Shown here: one piece after another, positions 52,029 through 61,178 of the stretch
Layout: each line of letters opens with the position of its first letter
Position numbering within the stretch: position 1 is the first letter of the stretch
Assembly: GCA_030694465.1 (NCBI GenBank)
Contig: JAUXYJ010000062.1
Location: 26,370 to 90,369, forward strand
Reading direction: 5' to 3'
DNA: 64,000 bases
Source of the DNA: Deltaproteobacteria bacterium
GTDB taxonomy: Bacteria; Myxococcota_A; Polyangia; Polyangiales; Ga0077539
Notes under the pieces: model-generated
What the model was told of the DNA's origin: nothing
Databases searched by the model: none
What the model saw: the letters and a program-made list of their open reading frames with translations, nothing else
Made by a program: the position numbers and the translations under genes

Positions 52029-54935
52029 ATGACAGCAATCGACGACACCGCCCCGACGTACCTTCGGTACTGGGGCAAGGCAGACCCCGCGGTGGCGGGG
52101 GGCTATCACCCGGCGGCGTACCACTCGCTCGATGTGGCCTGTGTGGCCGAGGGGATCTTGCAGCAGAGCGCAGTGCTGCGCGGCAAGTTCGCGCGCTTGT
52201 TGGGGCTGAGTGAAGAGGCCACCGTGGCCACCGTGGCGGGGCTGTGTGCGGTGCATGACCTGGGCAAGTTCGACGCGAGGTTTCAGGCCAAGGTCCCTGA
52301 GGTTGTCGCGATGCTTAACCGCGAGGCCGAGTGGGCTGGGATCGTGGGCAAGGGCTTTGACCACGGAAGCCAAGGGTTTGTCGCTTTCAACGATTGGGCT
52401 ACGGACGATCTTGTCGCGTACGAGTCGTTGCTTGGTTTGTGGACAGCCGCGCGGCCCTTGCTCGCTGCGGTGTGTGGTCACCATGGCTATGTCCCAACGG
52501 GCGGCGAAAAAAATACCAACACGGTGCCCCTCAAGGTGCGCAAGGCCGATCGGGCTGCACAGCGCGCGTACGTGCGCGACGTGATCGCGATGTACCAAGC
52601 CGATGGCGCGGTCTTTCCGTTGCAAATGACTGCATCGCTTGCATCGCAACAGCTGCTCGCTGGGCTGTGCTCGGTCGCCGATTGGGTCGGGTCGCAGGTC
52701 GAGTTTGATGAGCAGCCGTTGTTTGTCTACGAGACCACCGCGATGCCCTTGGCGCAGTACCGTGAGCGTGCGCGACAGATCGCGCAGCGGGTCTTGCGGG
52801 CGCTCCCGTTTGGGCGCTCCGAGACACGGGACGTGGGCTTTGGTGAGCTCTTTCGGGACAGCGCGGGCAAGCCCTTTGCGCCGCGCGATGTGCAGGTCGC
52901 GACCGAGCTGCTCACGCTCGGCGACGAGCCCGCCTTGGTGATCGTCGAGGCCGCCATGGGCAGCGGAAAAACCGAAGCAGCGCTCTCGCTTGCGTCCAAG
53001 TGGGTGCGCCACGGCGCTGCCTCGGGGTGGTTTGTGGGCCTCCCGACGATGGCCACGGCCAACGGGATCATGGACCGCGTCGAGGTCACAGCCACGCGTT
53101 TTTTTGGCGGCTCCGAGGGTGGTGCGCAGTTTCGGTTGTCCCACGGGACCGCACGCAAGAACGACGCGTTTGACCGCATCGTGAAGCGCTCCCTTCGAGG
53201 GCGCGCTGCGCTTGCGGCGAGCAAAGACTTTGACGAGACCGAGGCCGAGGTCCAGTGCGCGCGGTGGTTTCTGCCTGCAAAAAGAGCGCTCTTGGCGCAG
53301 GTGGGCGTGGGCACCGTCGACCAAGCGATGATGGCCGCCCTGCGCACCAAGCACGGGTTTGTGCGCTTGTTTGGCTTGGCCAGCTCGGTGGTGGTGATCG
53401 ACGAGGTGCATGCCTACGACGCGTACATGGAGGTGATTCTTGAGCGCTTGGTGCACTGGCTCGGGCTGCTGAGGACCCCGGTGGTCTTGCTGTCTGCGAC
53501 GCTGCCTGCGGCGCGAAGGCGTGCGTTTGTCGCGGGATACCGCGCGGGGCTCGCGGGCGCAGCGCTCGATGTGCACACCGACGAGACACCAGCGAGCCAA
53601 GCGTATCCGCTGGTGACCGTGGCCCGCGAGTCCGGTGTCGAGGCACACGCCGCGACCCCTACCGAACAGAGAACACTTGCGGTCGAGGTCGTCGAGACAG
53701 CGCTGGATCGGGATGCGATCGATGCGACGCATCCTGAGGTGATCGCGCTGGTCGAGGCCGCGCTCGCGGGCGAGATGGTGGTGTGGATTCGCAACACGGT
53801 GGACGAGGCGCGTGCGGCGTACAAAGCGCTGCGAGCGTGCGCGCAAGAGCGAGGGTTGGATCCGTCGCGGGTGTGGTTGTTTCACTCAAGGTTTAGGCAG
53901 CGGGACCGCGCGGCGATCGAGAAGCAAGTACTCGCAGAGTTCGGGCGCGAGGGACGGACGTGCAGATGTCCGACGATTCTGGTGGCGACGCAGGTAGTCG
54001 AGCAGTCGTTGGACTTGGACTTCGACCGCATGGTGTCGGACCTGGCGCCCATCGATCTATTGTTGCAGCGCGCAGGGAGGCTCTGGCGCTGGGCGCGCAA
54101 CGCGGACGCGCCGAGACGTCCCGCTGGGGCGCGTGAGGTGTTGCGTGTGCTGGCTCCGCCCAGTGCGGCCCGCGATGGGCTGCGGTTTGGCGGCGGGGGG
54201 TATGTCTACGACAAGGCCACGCTGTGGCTCACCCACGACTCGCTCAAGGGCGTTGCGAGCGTGGCGTTGCCCGGCTCGGTGCGCGCGCTCATCGAGGCCA
54301 CGTACGACCCCACGCAACGAAGCAAGCGCCTCGAAGCGGCTCCTGTGCGCGAGGCGCTCTTGAAGGCCGAGGCTGCCACCGCGGACGAGCTTGCAGCGCT
54401 GCGAGCGCTGGCTGAAAAGTGCACGCTCCCGGACCCCGGCGCAGAGGCTCGGGCGAGCGCAGATGCGGTGCCCGATGACGAAGAGAGCGTGCGCGCGGTC
54501 ACGCGCGTGGGGAGCTCGGTGACGCTGCTTCCGCTCTGGTGGGACCTCGAGACCTGCGAGGTGAGACCCCTCGATGCGGCGTTTGCAGACGACCCCATGC
54601 GCTATCCGGCGATGGGCGCATTCGATGCGAAGTCCAAGACGGCGTGGCGTGATCTGGATGCGCTGCAAGAGCAGTTTGTGCGCATGCCCGAGTACGACTG
54701 GGACAAGGTGCTGCGTGCGGCGACGGCCAAGGGCGAGCACGAGATTTGGGACGCGTGGGCCAAGGGCTGCAGCGCGTTTCTCGAAGAGCTTCGGCAGCGC
54801 GGCGTGGTCATCTTGCCGATGGTCTTGCGGGGCGAGACGTTTGTCGGGGCGATCGAGTTTTCTAAGCAAATTCGCACGGTGAAATACGCGATCCGTGAGG
54901 GTCTTTGGGTAGTACGGGAGGCAAAGAGCGGATGA
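52029..54935 (+). CDS. cas3: CRISPR-associated nuclease-helicase Cas3 (type I-E)
   Basis: 968 residues. The N-terminal HD nuclease has His32 (YHSLD), His76-Asp77 (VHDLGKF), His112 (FDHGSQG) and His151-His152 (CGHHG). The SF2 helicase follows with Walker A GSGKT (311-315), DEVH (458-461), LLSATLP and a late Q-R-A-G-R-L-W-R motif VI. A C-terminal domain of ~230 residues completes it. Cas3 is recruited by Cascade to bound target DNA, nicks and then degrades it. All key residues are visible, so interference should work. The stop overlaps cas8e (ATGA). Confidence 0.97.
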   Translation: MTAIDDTAPTYLRYWGKADPAVAGGYHPAAYHSLDVACVAEGILQQSAVLRGKFARLLGLSEEATVATVAGLCAVHDLGKFDARFQAKVPEVVAMLNREAEWAGIVGKGFDHGSQGFVAFNDWATDDLVAYESLLGLWTAARPLLAAVCGHHGYVPTGGEKNTNTVPLKVRKADRAAQRAYVRDVIAMYQADGAVFPLQMTASLASQQLLAGLCSVADWVGSQVEFDEQPLFVYETTAMPLAQYRERARQIAQRVLRALPFGRSETRDVGFGELFRDSAGKPFAPRDVQVATELLTLGDEPALVIVEAAMGSGKTEAALSLASKWVRHGAASGWFVGLPTMATANGIMDRVEVTATRFFGGSEGGAQFRLSHGTARKNDAFDRIVKRSLRGRAALAASKDFDETEAEVQCARWFLPAKRALLAQVGVGTVDQAMMAALRTKHGFVRLFGLASSVVVIDEVHAYDAYMEVILERLVHWLGLLRTPVVLLSATLPAARRRAFVAGYRAGLAGAALDVHTDETPASQAYPLVTVARESGVEAHAATPTEQRTLAVEVVETALDRDAIDATHPEVIALVEAALAGEMVVWIRNTVDEARAAYKALRACAQERGLDPSRVWLFHSRFRQRDRAAIEKQVLAEFGREGRTCRCPTILVATQVVEQSLDLDFDRMVSDLAPIDLLLQRAGRLWRWARNADAPRRPAGAREVLRVLAPPSAARDGLRFGGGGYVYDKATLWLTHDSLKGVASVALPGSVRALIEATYDPTQRSKRLEAAPVREALLKAEAATADELAALRALAEKCTLPDPGAEARASADAVPDDEESVRAVTRVGSSVTLLPLWWDLETCEVRPLDAAFADDPMRYPAMGAFDAKSKTAWRDLDALQEQFVRMPEYDWDKVLRAATAKGEHEIWDAWAKGCSAFLEELRQRGVVILPMVLRGETFVGAIEFSKQIRTVKYAIREGLWVVREAKSG

Positions 54936-56452
54936 TCGAGCAATTCAATGTCCTGCGTGATCCGTGGATCGCGCTCTGGCGTGATGACAAGCGTGTGTTG
55001 GTGACGCTCGAAGAGCTCCTCGCGGGCGACGCAGAGTCGTCCCGAGAGATCGCGCACTCGCGAGACGAGCTGCGCGCGTTTTCGCACGTGTTGTTGTCGG
55101 CGCTGTTGCAGGCGCTCTTTGCGCCAGGCTCGCTTGAGAGCCTCAGAGAGCGGATCGGTGTGCCCATGGATCGCGCGGCGATTCGTGCAGCGATCGACGC
55201 GGTCGCCGACGACTTTGAGCTCTTGGGAGAGCCTGGCTGGATGCAGCACGGGCCGAGGCTCGATGCCGACCGCACCGATGCGCTCTTTCACGAGTTTAGT
55301 GACACGTATCGGCCGCATCTTGCGCGGGGCGTGAGCCTCACGGGCGGCGTGTGTCCTGCGTGTGCGGTTGTGGGGCTCTACGGCTTCATGGCGTTTGCCC
55401 CTGCGGGAGGCAGTGGTTATTCGCCGAGCGTGCGCGGCACGCCGCCCCTGTCGACGCTTGTGCGGGCGGGCTCGGTGCGTGCGACCGCGTGGGCCAACGT
55501 GCTTGTGCTCCGTGGTGCAAGCGAGACCTATGGTCCAGAGTCGTCGCGTCCCTGGGCCATCGCGCCCGAGACGCTTGAGCCCGACGGGAGCACGAAGCAA
55601 TATCGTCGCGACGCGCACGCCATTGGGCTTGTGGAGGGGCTCTTCTGGAAGCCGCGCGCAGTGCGACTTGCACCGGCGGATGACGGCGAGTGTCCGCTCT
55701 GTGGGGGCCACGGCGCGCGCGTGATTGCGTGTGGGTTTACCAAGGGCGCCAAGAAAGAAGACGGCTTCTTCGAGCACCCGCTGACCCCGTCGGTCGTGAT
55801 CAAGAACGAGCGCCGAACGCAGCACATCGCGACGGACAAACCAGTGTGGACTGGCTTGGCGGACATGCTCCCTGCGGTGCGTGCGGGCAGCGCCAAGGCC
55901 TCGGACCCTCAGGCTGCGCCGACGGTACGCCAGTGGCGCGTCCTGACGCCGGTCCCGTTAGAGCTTTTTGTGTTCGCCTATCGCTTTGACAACGCGTCCA
56001 TGGAGGGGCGGTTTTTTGAGAGCTACCCCGCGCTGAAGAAGTCCGGAGACTCAGATTTTGCCAGGGCGATCGAGACCATGGTCGCCCGCGCAGAGGACAC
56101 GGTGTCTGCGCTCGCGAGTGCGCTCAAGCGCGCGTTTAGCGACAACCCCAAGTCCAAGGGCGCGTACTGGCCCGAAGAAGCGCGGCAGCAGTTTTGGCGA
56201 CGGGCAGAGACGCCATTTTGGAGTGCGGTCGCGCTGCTTGACGCCGAGGAGGAGCCACCCCTGTGGGGGCCTGCGATGGCGCGGCTTGCGCGCTCGCTCT
56301 TTGACACGATGACCTCGCTCACCGACGCGCAGTTTGACGGGCGACGGCACATCGAAGCTGCGCGCAAGAAGCTCAACGTAGAGCTCAAGATTTTGGGCAA
56401 GGCTGACCCGCAAGCGCCCACGGATTCGCGAACCAACGCAGGAGGGACCTGA
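54932..56452 (+). CDS. cas8e: Cascade large subunit Cas8e (Cse1/CasA)
   Basis: The ATG at 54932 overlaps the cas3 stop; 506 residues, close to E. coli CasA (502). The start FNVLRDPWIALWRDDKRV is typical (FN-L-x-D-P-W-I). A Cys pair at about 141/144 (CPAC) and a second at 254/257 (CPLC) can bind zinc, as in some Cse1 proteins. The region FYALFNEH of E. coli is not present as such, and I could not identify the PAM-sensing loop with certainty. The C-terminal ~150 residues are a helical bundle. It recognises the PAM and recruits Cas3. Confidence 0.94.
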   Translation: MIEQFNVLRDPWIALWRDDKRVLVTLEELLAGDAESSREIAHSRDELRAFSHVLLSALLQALFAPGSLESLRERIGVPMDRAAIRAAIDAVADDFELLGEPGWMQHGPRLDADRTDALFHEFSDTYRPHLARGVSLTGGVCPACAVVGLYGFMAFAPAGGSGYSPSVRGTPPLSTLVRAGSVRATAWANVLVLRGASETYGPESSRPWAIAPETLEPDGSTKQYRRDAHAIGLVEGLFWKPRAVRLAPADDGECPLCGGHGARVIACGFTKGAKKEDGFFEHPLTPSVVIKNERRTQHIATDKPVWTGLADMLPAVRAGSAKASDPQAAPTVRQWRVLTPVPLELFVFAYRFDNASMEGRFFESYPALKKSGDSDFARAIETMVARAEDTVSALASALKRAFSDNPKSKGAYWPEEARQQFWRRAETPFWSAVALLDAEEEPPLWGPAMARLARSLFDTMTSLTDAQFDGRRHIEAARKKLNVELKILGKADPQAPTDSRTNAGGT

Positions 56453-57072
56453 TGAACATTCACGACGAGGTGATTGAGAGCGCTGCGCGCACGATGCGCG
56501 AGCGATTTGACCGAGAAAAGCACGTGGTGCGGCCGCTCAGATCGGGCGATGTCGCTGCGATCAAGCGCTACGCGACTGTGGGCGACGCGCTGGTCGACGG
56601 CGCGTTTTGGGCGCTCTTTAACGAGCACAAGAATCTCTTTGCCGGAGCCAACGCGGACGAAACTGAGCTGGACCGTGTGGCAAGCGCGGTGGCCATCGCG
56701 GTGTGCACGTTTGGGGCTGCGCGCGCGGGGGCTCCGTCGCGCTCGTTGGGCGCGTGGATCGCGTCGGGTTTGCGCGCCAAGGGGCTGCCCGAGGGGGGCG
56801 CAAACCTGAGGTTTCGGCAGCTTGCCGCGGCGCGGACACCGGACGAGCTGGTGCGACGACTGCGTGCGCTGCTCAAGCTCATCGGGCTGCCGGTGGACTG
56901 GGGCGTGGTGGTCAAAGACGTCTTGCACTGGAGCAAGAGCGCTGGCTCACGAGAGCGCGTCACGCGCGCCTGGGCGCGAGGATTTTACGGGTCAACCGAC
57001 GACGAGGCAGACGACACAGACCGCGGAGCAAAGACCGCAGCAACGAAGACCGAAGGAGCAACAGAGCGATGA
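56452..57072 (+). CDS. cse2: Cascade small subunit Cse2 (CasB)
   Basis: 206 residues against about 160 for E. coli Cse2. The start ATG shares its A with the cas8e stop (TGATG). The helical core contains RPLRSGDVAAIKRYATVGDA, FWALFNEH, and LRFRQLAAARTPDELVRRLRALLKLI, the last being the conserved RF-x-x-L/LL stretch of the family. Two copies line the Cascade belly and hold the non-target strand. The last ~35 residues (STDDEADDTDRGAKTAATKTEG) are a charged low-complexity tail absent from shorter relatives. Confidence 0.93.
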   Translation: MNIHDEVIESAARTMRERFDREKHVVRPLRSGDVAAIKRYATVGDALVDGAFWALFNEHKNLFAGANADETELDRVASAVAIAVCTFGAARAGAPSRSLGAWIASGLRAKGLPEGGANLRFRQLAAARTPDELVRRLRALLKLIGLPVDWGVVVKDVLHWSKSAGSRERVTRAWARGFYGSTDDEADDTDRGAKTAATKTEGATER

Positions 57073-58427
57073 GTGATTCAACGAAGCGTGGGCGCAATGT
57101 GTTTGTGGAGTTTCACGTGCTGCGGTCGTACGCGCCGGGCAACATGAACCGCGATGATCTTGGCACGCCCAAGACGGCGATGTTTGGCGGCGTTCGGCGG
57201 CTTCGGTTGTCGAGCCAGTGCGTCAAGCGCACTTGGCGCGTGAGCGAGCATTTTACCGGGACCTTGGGCCGCGAGGCGCTGGGGGTTGAGGTGCTGGGTG
57301 TGCGCACCAAGCGCTTGCCCGAGCGCGCGCAGGCGCAGCTTGGCGGCGAGCTAGCGCAGGACGCGATCGATGGGTTGACCGAGGTTTTGCAGCGCATCGG
57401 CCGCAAGGATGCGCCCTCGAAGGACGACGAGAAGACCACCGCGCACTTGCTCTTTCTGACCCACGAAGAGATCGCCGAGGTCGCCGCGTTTGCCAAAAAG
57501 AACAAAGGCGAGCTTGCGAAGTTGGGTGCGCTCGCGAACGCGCAGCGGGCCGCCGACGCCGCGCCAGCTGCCGACAACGAAGACAGCGAAGAGGATGCTG
57601 CCGAAGAACCCAAGGCCAAGGGTGCTAAGTCCGCGAAGGGCGCCAAGGGCAAGGGAAAGGGCAAGAAGACCGACAGCGGCACAGAGCGCCAGAGCATCAC
57701 AGACGCGATGTTGGCTGCGTTGACCAAGCACCTGCACGAGTCCGCGCCGCGCAACGCGGTCGATGTGGCGCTCTTTGGGCGCTTTGTGACCAGCACGGAG
57801 TTTAAGAGTGTCGACGCTGCGATGCAGGTCGCGCACGCGCTGGGGACGCAGAAGGTTGATCTCGAGTACGACTATTTTACGGCGGTCGACGATCTCAAGC
57901 CCAAGGGCGAGGACGCGGGCGCGGGGCACTTGGGAGAGACCGAGTTTGCACAGTCAGTGCTCTACCAGTACGCGGTGTGCGACTGGCGCTCGCTCTTGGC
58001 CAATCTTGAGGGCTACGAGGGCGAGGCCACGCGGATCGCGGCGCAGTCGATGCGCGCGGTCGCGCTTGCGGCGTGTCGCTCGGTTCCGCGCGGAAAAGAG
58101 AACGGAACCGCGCCACAGAACCCTGCAGACTACCTTGAGATTGTGGTGCGTCGGGATGCGCCCATGAGCTTGGCCAACGCGTTCTTGCAGCCCGTGCGTG
58201 CCATTGAAGACACCGACTCAGGCGATGTGATGGACCAATCCATTCACAGGCTGCGAGGTCTCGCGACGAAGTATCAAGCGGCGTACTCGACGTCGGGCGA
58301 TGTGATCGCGCGGTTGGTGCTCTCGATGCGCGATCTGCAAGCGCGGGATGCCAAGGACGTGACCGAGTTTGCGACGCTCGATGAGATCGCTAAGCGTGTG
58401 GCGAGCGTGCTCGAGGCCGAGGCATGA
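57069..58427 (+). CDS. cas7e: Cascade backbone Cas7e (Cse4/CasC) with a low-complexity insertion
   Basis: The ATG at 57069 overlaps the cse2 stop; the track start upstream is not used. The product is 452 residues, whereas Cas7e is usually about 350-370. Family features: NVFVEFHVLRSYAPGNMNRDDLGTPKTAMFGGVRRLRLSSQCVKRTWR at the N-terminus and NAVDVALFGRFVTS in the middle. Between them, at about 151-207, sits an insertion that is acidic (DNEDSEEDAAEEP) then Lys/Gly/Ala-rich (KGAKGKGKGKK). Six copies of Cas7 coat the crRNA, so the insert would be displayed six times per complex. Confidence 0.94.
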   Translation: MSDSTKRGRNVFVEFHVLRSYAPGNMNRDDLGTPKTAMFGGVRRLRLSSQCVKRTWRVSEHFTGTLGREALGVEVLGVRTKRLPERAQAQLGGELAQDAIDGLTEVLQRIGRKDAPSKDDEKTTAHLLFLTHEEIAEVAAFAKKNKGELAKLGALANAQRAADAAPAADNEDSEEDAAEEPKAKGAKSAKGAKGKGKGKKTDSGTERQSITDAMLAALTKHLHESAPRNAVDVALFGRFVTSTEFKSVDAAMQVAHALGTQKVDLEYDYFTAVDDLKPKGEDAGAGHLGETEFAQSVLYQYAVCDWRSLLANLEGYEGEATRIAAQSMRAVALAACRSVPRGKENGTAPQNPADYLEIVVRRDAPMSLANAFLQPVRAIEDTDSGDVMDQSIHRLRGLATKYQAAYSTSGDVIARLVLSMRDLQARDAKDVTEFATLDEIAKRVASVLEAEA

Positions 58428-59206
58428 GCGAGCGCGGGCTGTGCGCGCTCTCGTTGGTCTTCGAGGGACCGATGCAGAGCTACGGAGCGAGCGCGGTGGG
58501 CAAAGATCGCCCCACCGAGGACGCGCCGACCAAGAGCGCTGTGCTGGGGCTCTTGGGGGCCGCGCTGGGCATCGCGCGTGACGACGTCCAAGCGTTGGTC
58601 GCGCTCGATCGCGCGTTTGATCTGGTGGTGCGTGTCGACCGGCCTGGCGACCTGCTCGACGACTACCACACGTCGTTGGACGTCCCCTGGATCGACGGCG
58701 GAGGGATCTACAGGCACGCTGAGATCACCCGGCGGAGGTACCTGTGTGGGGCGAGGTTTACCCTGTGGTTGGTGTCGACCGCGGCGAGCGAGCAGTTGTT
58801 GGCTACGTGGCACGATGCGCTGCGCTATCCGCGGTATGCGCCGGTGCTGGGGCGTCGTGGGTGTCCTCCGGGGGCTCCGACGGTGGGACCCGTGTTTGCG
58901 CTGGTCCGAGCGGCCACGTGGCGCGAGCTGGTGGGCACGGTGGCGCTGGACGACGCGAGCCTGCGTGACGCTAGCTTTCGCAGAGACACGACGTGGGCGG
59001 TGCATGTCGACGAGTCGCTGTGTAGCGGCGAGGACGTGCGTGGGCATCGCAAGCTCATTCGGCGCGACCGGCTGGTGGGGCCAGGGAAGCGGATGTTTTA
59101 TGACCGCACGGTGCGGGTGTTTGCGTGGTCGCCGAGCGAGGCATCGCGAGACGCACGAAGTGACTCGCCGGGACGTGACACGACGGAGGGATATTTCGAT
59201 GCGTGA
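58424..59206 (+). CDS. cas5e: Cascade subunit Cas5e (CasD)
   Basis: 260 residues against ~224 in E. coli. The start overlaps the cas7e stop (ATGA). Family signs: LVFEGPMQSYGASAVGKDRPTEDAPTKSAVLGLLGAALGI, with the Gln-Ser-Tyr-Gly and R-x-T-x-x-x-P-T-K-S motifs, and DYHTSLDVPWIDGGG. It caps the 5' handle of the crRNA. The C-terminus carries an extra ~20-residue Ser/Arg/Asp-rich tail. The stop lies inside the first codons of cas6e (8-base overlap). Confidence 0.94.
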   Translation: MSERGLCALSLVFEGPMQSYGASAVGKDRPTEDAPTKSAVLGLLGAALGIARDDVQALVALDRAFDLVVRVDRPGDLLDDYHTSLDVPWIDGGGIYRHAEITRRRYLCGARFTLWLVSTAASEQLLATWHDALRYPRYAPVLGRRGCPPGAPTVGPVFALVRAATWRELVGTVALDDASLRDASFRRDTTWAVHVDESLCSGEDVRGHRKLIRRDRLVGPGKRMFYDRTVRVFAWSPSEASRDARSDSPGRDTTEGYFDA

Positions 59207-59954
59207 TGGCTATCTCTCGAAGGTCACGTTGAGCCCACGGAGGGGTGAGCACGCGTGGATGAAATTGCGGGATCTCTACGACGTTCACCAGGCGATTTGG
59301 GCCGCGTTTGCGGGCGGTGAGCCAGGAGCCCAGGCGCCGTTTTTGTTTCGCGCGGACCCGGTGCGCGAGGGGGACGTGATGGTGATGCGAGCGCTGGTTC
59401 AGAGCGTGCGCGTGCCGGACTGGGCTGCGTTGGGGGACTCGGTGACCTCGGTCGAGGGGCCCAAGTCTCGTGACGACGCGTGGTGGGACGCGCACGCGCA
59501 GAAGGGCGCCGTGCTGCGGTTCTTTTTGCGGGCCAACACGACGCAGTCGGTGCGCGATGGGCATGGCGACGACCCCAAGCCCTTGGTCCCAGGCGGGCCT
59601 CGGACGCGCGGAAAACGTGTAGCGCTTGAGGGCGAGCAAGCGCAGCTCGATTGGTTTGCCCGTCGCGCCGCGGGCTGCGGGTTTGCGCTGTGTCAGCGAG
59701 AGATCGTGGTCAAGCGCAGGGACGGCAGCGTGCTCTCGGCGCACCATGAGCCCGAGCTGCGGACGAGCAACGTGCGGGTGTGGCGTTGGGCTGCGGGCGA
59801 GGGCAAGCGCTTTGCGTCGCACCAGGGTGTGGACTTTGAGGGCCTGCTTGAGGTCACCGATCAGGCGCTGCTGCGTCGCGCGGTGCAAGACGGGATTGGG
59901 CCTGCAAAGTCCATGGGCTTTGGGATGCTCTCGTTGGCGAGGCACGTGGGCTGA
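59199..59954 (+). CDS. cas6e: crRNA-processing endoribonuclease Cas6e (Cse3/CasE)
   Basis: The ATG at 59199 is preceded by a strong ribosome-binding site (CGGAGGG, ~9 bases upstream); 251 residues. The active-site His is in LYDVHQAIWAAF (His30, with Tyr27 nearby), matching the L-x-H-x-x-x-W/L-x-x-F pattern of Cse3. The C-terminal Gly-rich loop GIGPAKSMGFGMLSL binds the repeat hairpin. It cuts each repeat at the base of its hairpin to release crRNAs and stays bound at the 3' end. Only this cas gene has a visibly strong own ribosome-binding site. Confidence 0.95.
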   Translation: MRDGYLSKVTLSPRRGEHAWMKLRDLYDVHQAIWAAFAGGEPGAQAPFLFRADPVREGDVMVMRALVQSVRVPDWAALGDSVTSVEGPKSRDDAWWDAHAQKGAVLRFFLRANTTQSVRDGHGDDPKPLVPGGPRTRGKRVALEGEQAQLDWFARRAAGCGFALCQREIVVKRRDGSVLSAHHEPELRTSNVRVWRWAAGEGKRFASHQGVDFEGLLEVTDQALLRRAVQDGIGPAKSMGFGMLSLARHVG

Positions 59955-60772
59955 TGGAGCGGCTGCCGTACAAAGAGCGCGAGCCGTTCTTGCATCTTCG
60001 GTATGGCAGGCTGGACGTCAAAGACAACGCGCTGGTGCTCGAGGACAAGAAGGGCACGCGGATGCAGATCCCGGCGGGGGCGATCGCTTCGCTGATGCTT
60101 GAGCCGGGGATGGTCGTGACGCACGCGGCGGTGAAGCTGTGTGCCGAAGAAGACTGTCTTATGATCTGGTGTGGCGAGGGCGGCGTGAGGTTCTATGCGA
60201 CCGGTGCGCCGGGGGGGGCGCGGTCGGACAAGCTGCTGTTTCAGCTCGGGCTGTCGCAGGACCCGAAGAAGCGGCTGATGGTGGTCCGCGAGATGTTTCG
60301 CAGGCGATTCGGCGAGGATGGCCCGGACCGACGCAGCGTAGAGCAGCTTCGAGGGCTCGAAGGTGCGCGAGTGCGCGAGCAGTACCAGAAGCTCGCGGAC
60401 GCGCACGGGGTTGTGTGGCGGGGGCGCAACTACGACACGAGCAAGTGGCTCGCGGGCGACGAGATCAACCGTGCGATCAGCGCGGCCAACGCGTGCGTGT
60501 ATGGCGTGAGCGAGGCGGCGATTTTGGTGGCGGGTTACTCGCCGGCGATTGGCTTTTTGCACAGCGGGCGGCCGCTGAGTTTTGTGTACGACGTGGCGGA
60601 CTTGTACAAGTTTGAGCTGAGTGTTCCGGTGGCGTTTGCGGTGGTGGCCGAGCGCAAGCACAAGGACATTGAGGGGGCGGTGAGGCGACGGCTGCGCGAT
60701 GTCTTTAAGGCGCAGCGGATCATGGCGAAGATCATCCCTGACATCGAGAACATCTTGGGGGTCGCCGAGTAA
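59954..60772 (+). CDS. cas1: CRISPR integrase Cas1 (type I-E)
   Basis: 272 residues (E. coli 305). TGATG junction with cas6e. The four catalytic residues fit E. coli spacing exactly: Glu136 in LEGARVR, His203 in IGFLHSGRPLSFVYD, Asp213 and Asp216 in VYDVADLYKF. The N-terminal beta domain (LHLRYGRLDVKDNALVLEDKKG) is complete. With Cas2 it captures prespacers and inserts them at the leader end, so adaptation should be functional. A shorter C-terminus than the E. coli protein is common in this group. Confidence 0.97.
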   Translation: MERLPYKEREPFLHLRYGRLDVKDNALVLEDKKGTRMQIPAGAIASLMLEPGMVVTHAAVKLCAEEDCLMIWCGEGGVRFYATGAPGGARSDKLLFQLGLSQDPKKRLMVVREMFRRRFGEDGPDRRSVEQLRGLEGARVREQYQKLADAHGVVWRGRNYDTSKWLAGDEINRAISAANACVYGVSEAAILVAGYSPAIGFLHSGRPLSFVYDVADLYKFELSVPVAFAVVAERKHKDIEGAVRRRLRDVFKAQRIMAKIIPDIENILGVAE

Positions 60773-60775
60773 GCC

Positions 60776-61150
60776 ATGTGGGTCATCGACCTCGAAAACG
60801 CGCCCGATCGCCTACGCGGAACGCTCTCTCGCTGGGGCGTCGAGGTCCGCGCCGGGCTCTACGTGGGCAGCGCGAGCGGCAGGGTGCGCGACGCGCTCTG
60901 GGAGCTTGTGCGATCCCTGGCGAGCGCCGACACCAGCGCCGTGATGGTGTTTGACGCGAGCGGACCGCAGGGGTTCGAGGCGCGCACGCACGGGCGCAAC
61001 CGTCGCGAGATCGTGGACATGGACGGGCTGTGGCTCGCGCGGTTCGAGCCGGTGCGGGCAGAGTCGTATGAGCCCAGCGTGGATGAGCTCACGGACGACG
61101 CGATGGCGTTTGACCCGGGCGAGATCGAGGCGGGCTACCTTGAGCCGTGA
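60776..61150 (+). CDS. cas2: Cas2e with C-terminal extension
   Basis: 124 residues, three bases after cas1. The I-E Cas2 core is clear: ENAPDRLRGTLSRWGVEVRAGLYVGSASGRVRDALWELV and FEARTHGRNRREIVDMDGLWLARFEPV. E. coli Cas2 is 94 residues and ends near this point. Here ~28 more residues follow, rich in Asp/Glu (SVDELTDDAMAFDPGEIEAGY). It bridges two Cas1 dimers and holds the prespacer. The acidic tail is not a recognisable fused domain such as DnaQ. Confidence 0.95.
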   Translation: MWVIDLENAPDRLRGTLSRWGVEVRAGLYVGSASGRVRDALWELVRSLASADTSAVMVFDASGPQGFEARTHGRNRREIVDMDGLWLARFEPVRAESYEPSVDELTDDAMAFDPGEIEAGYLEP

Positions 61151-61178
61151 GGGCCGCGGGGCGCGGGAGGGTGGGTCG

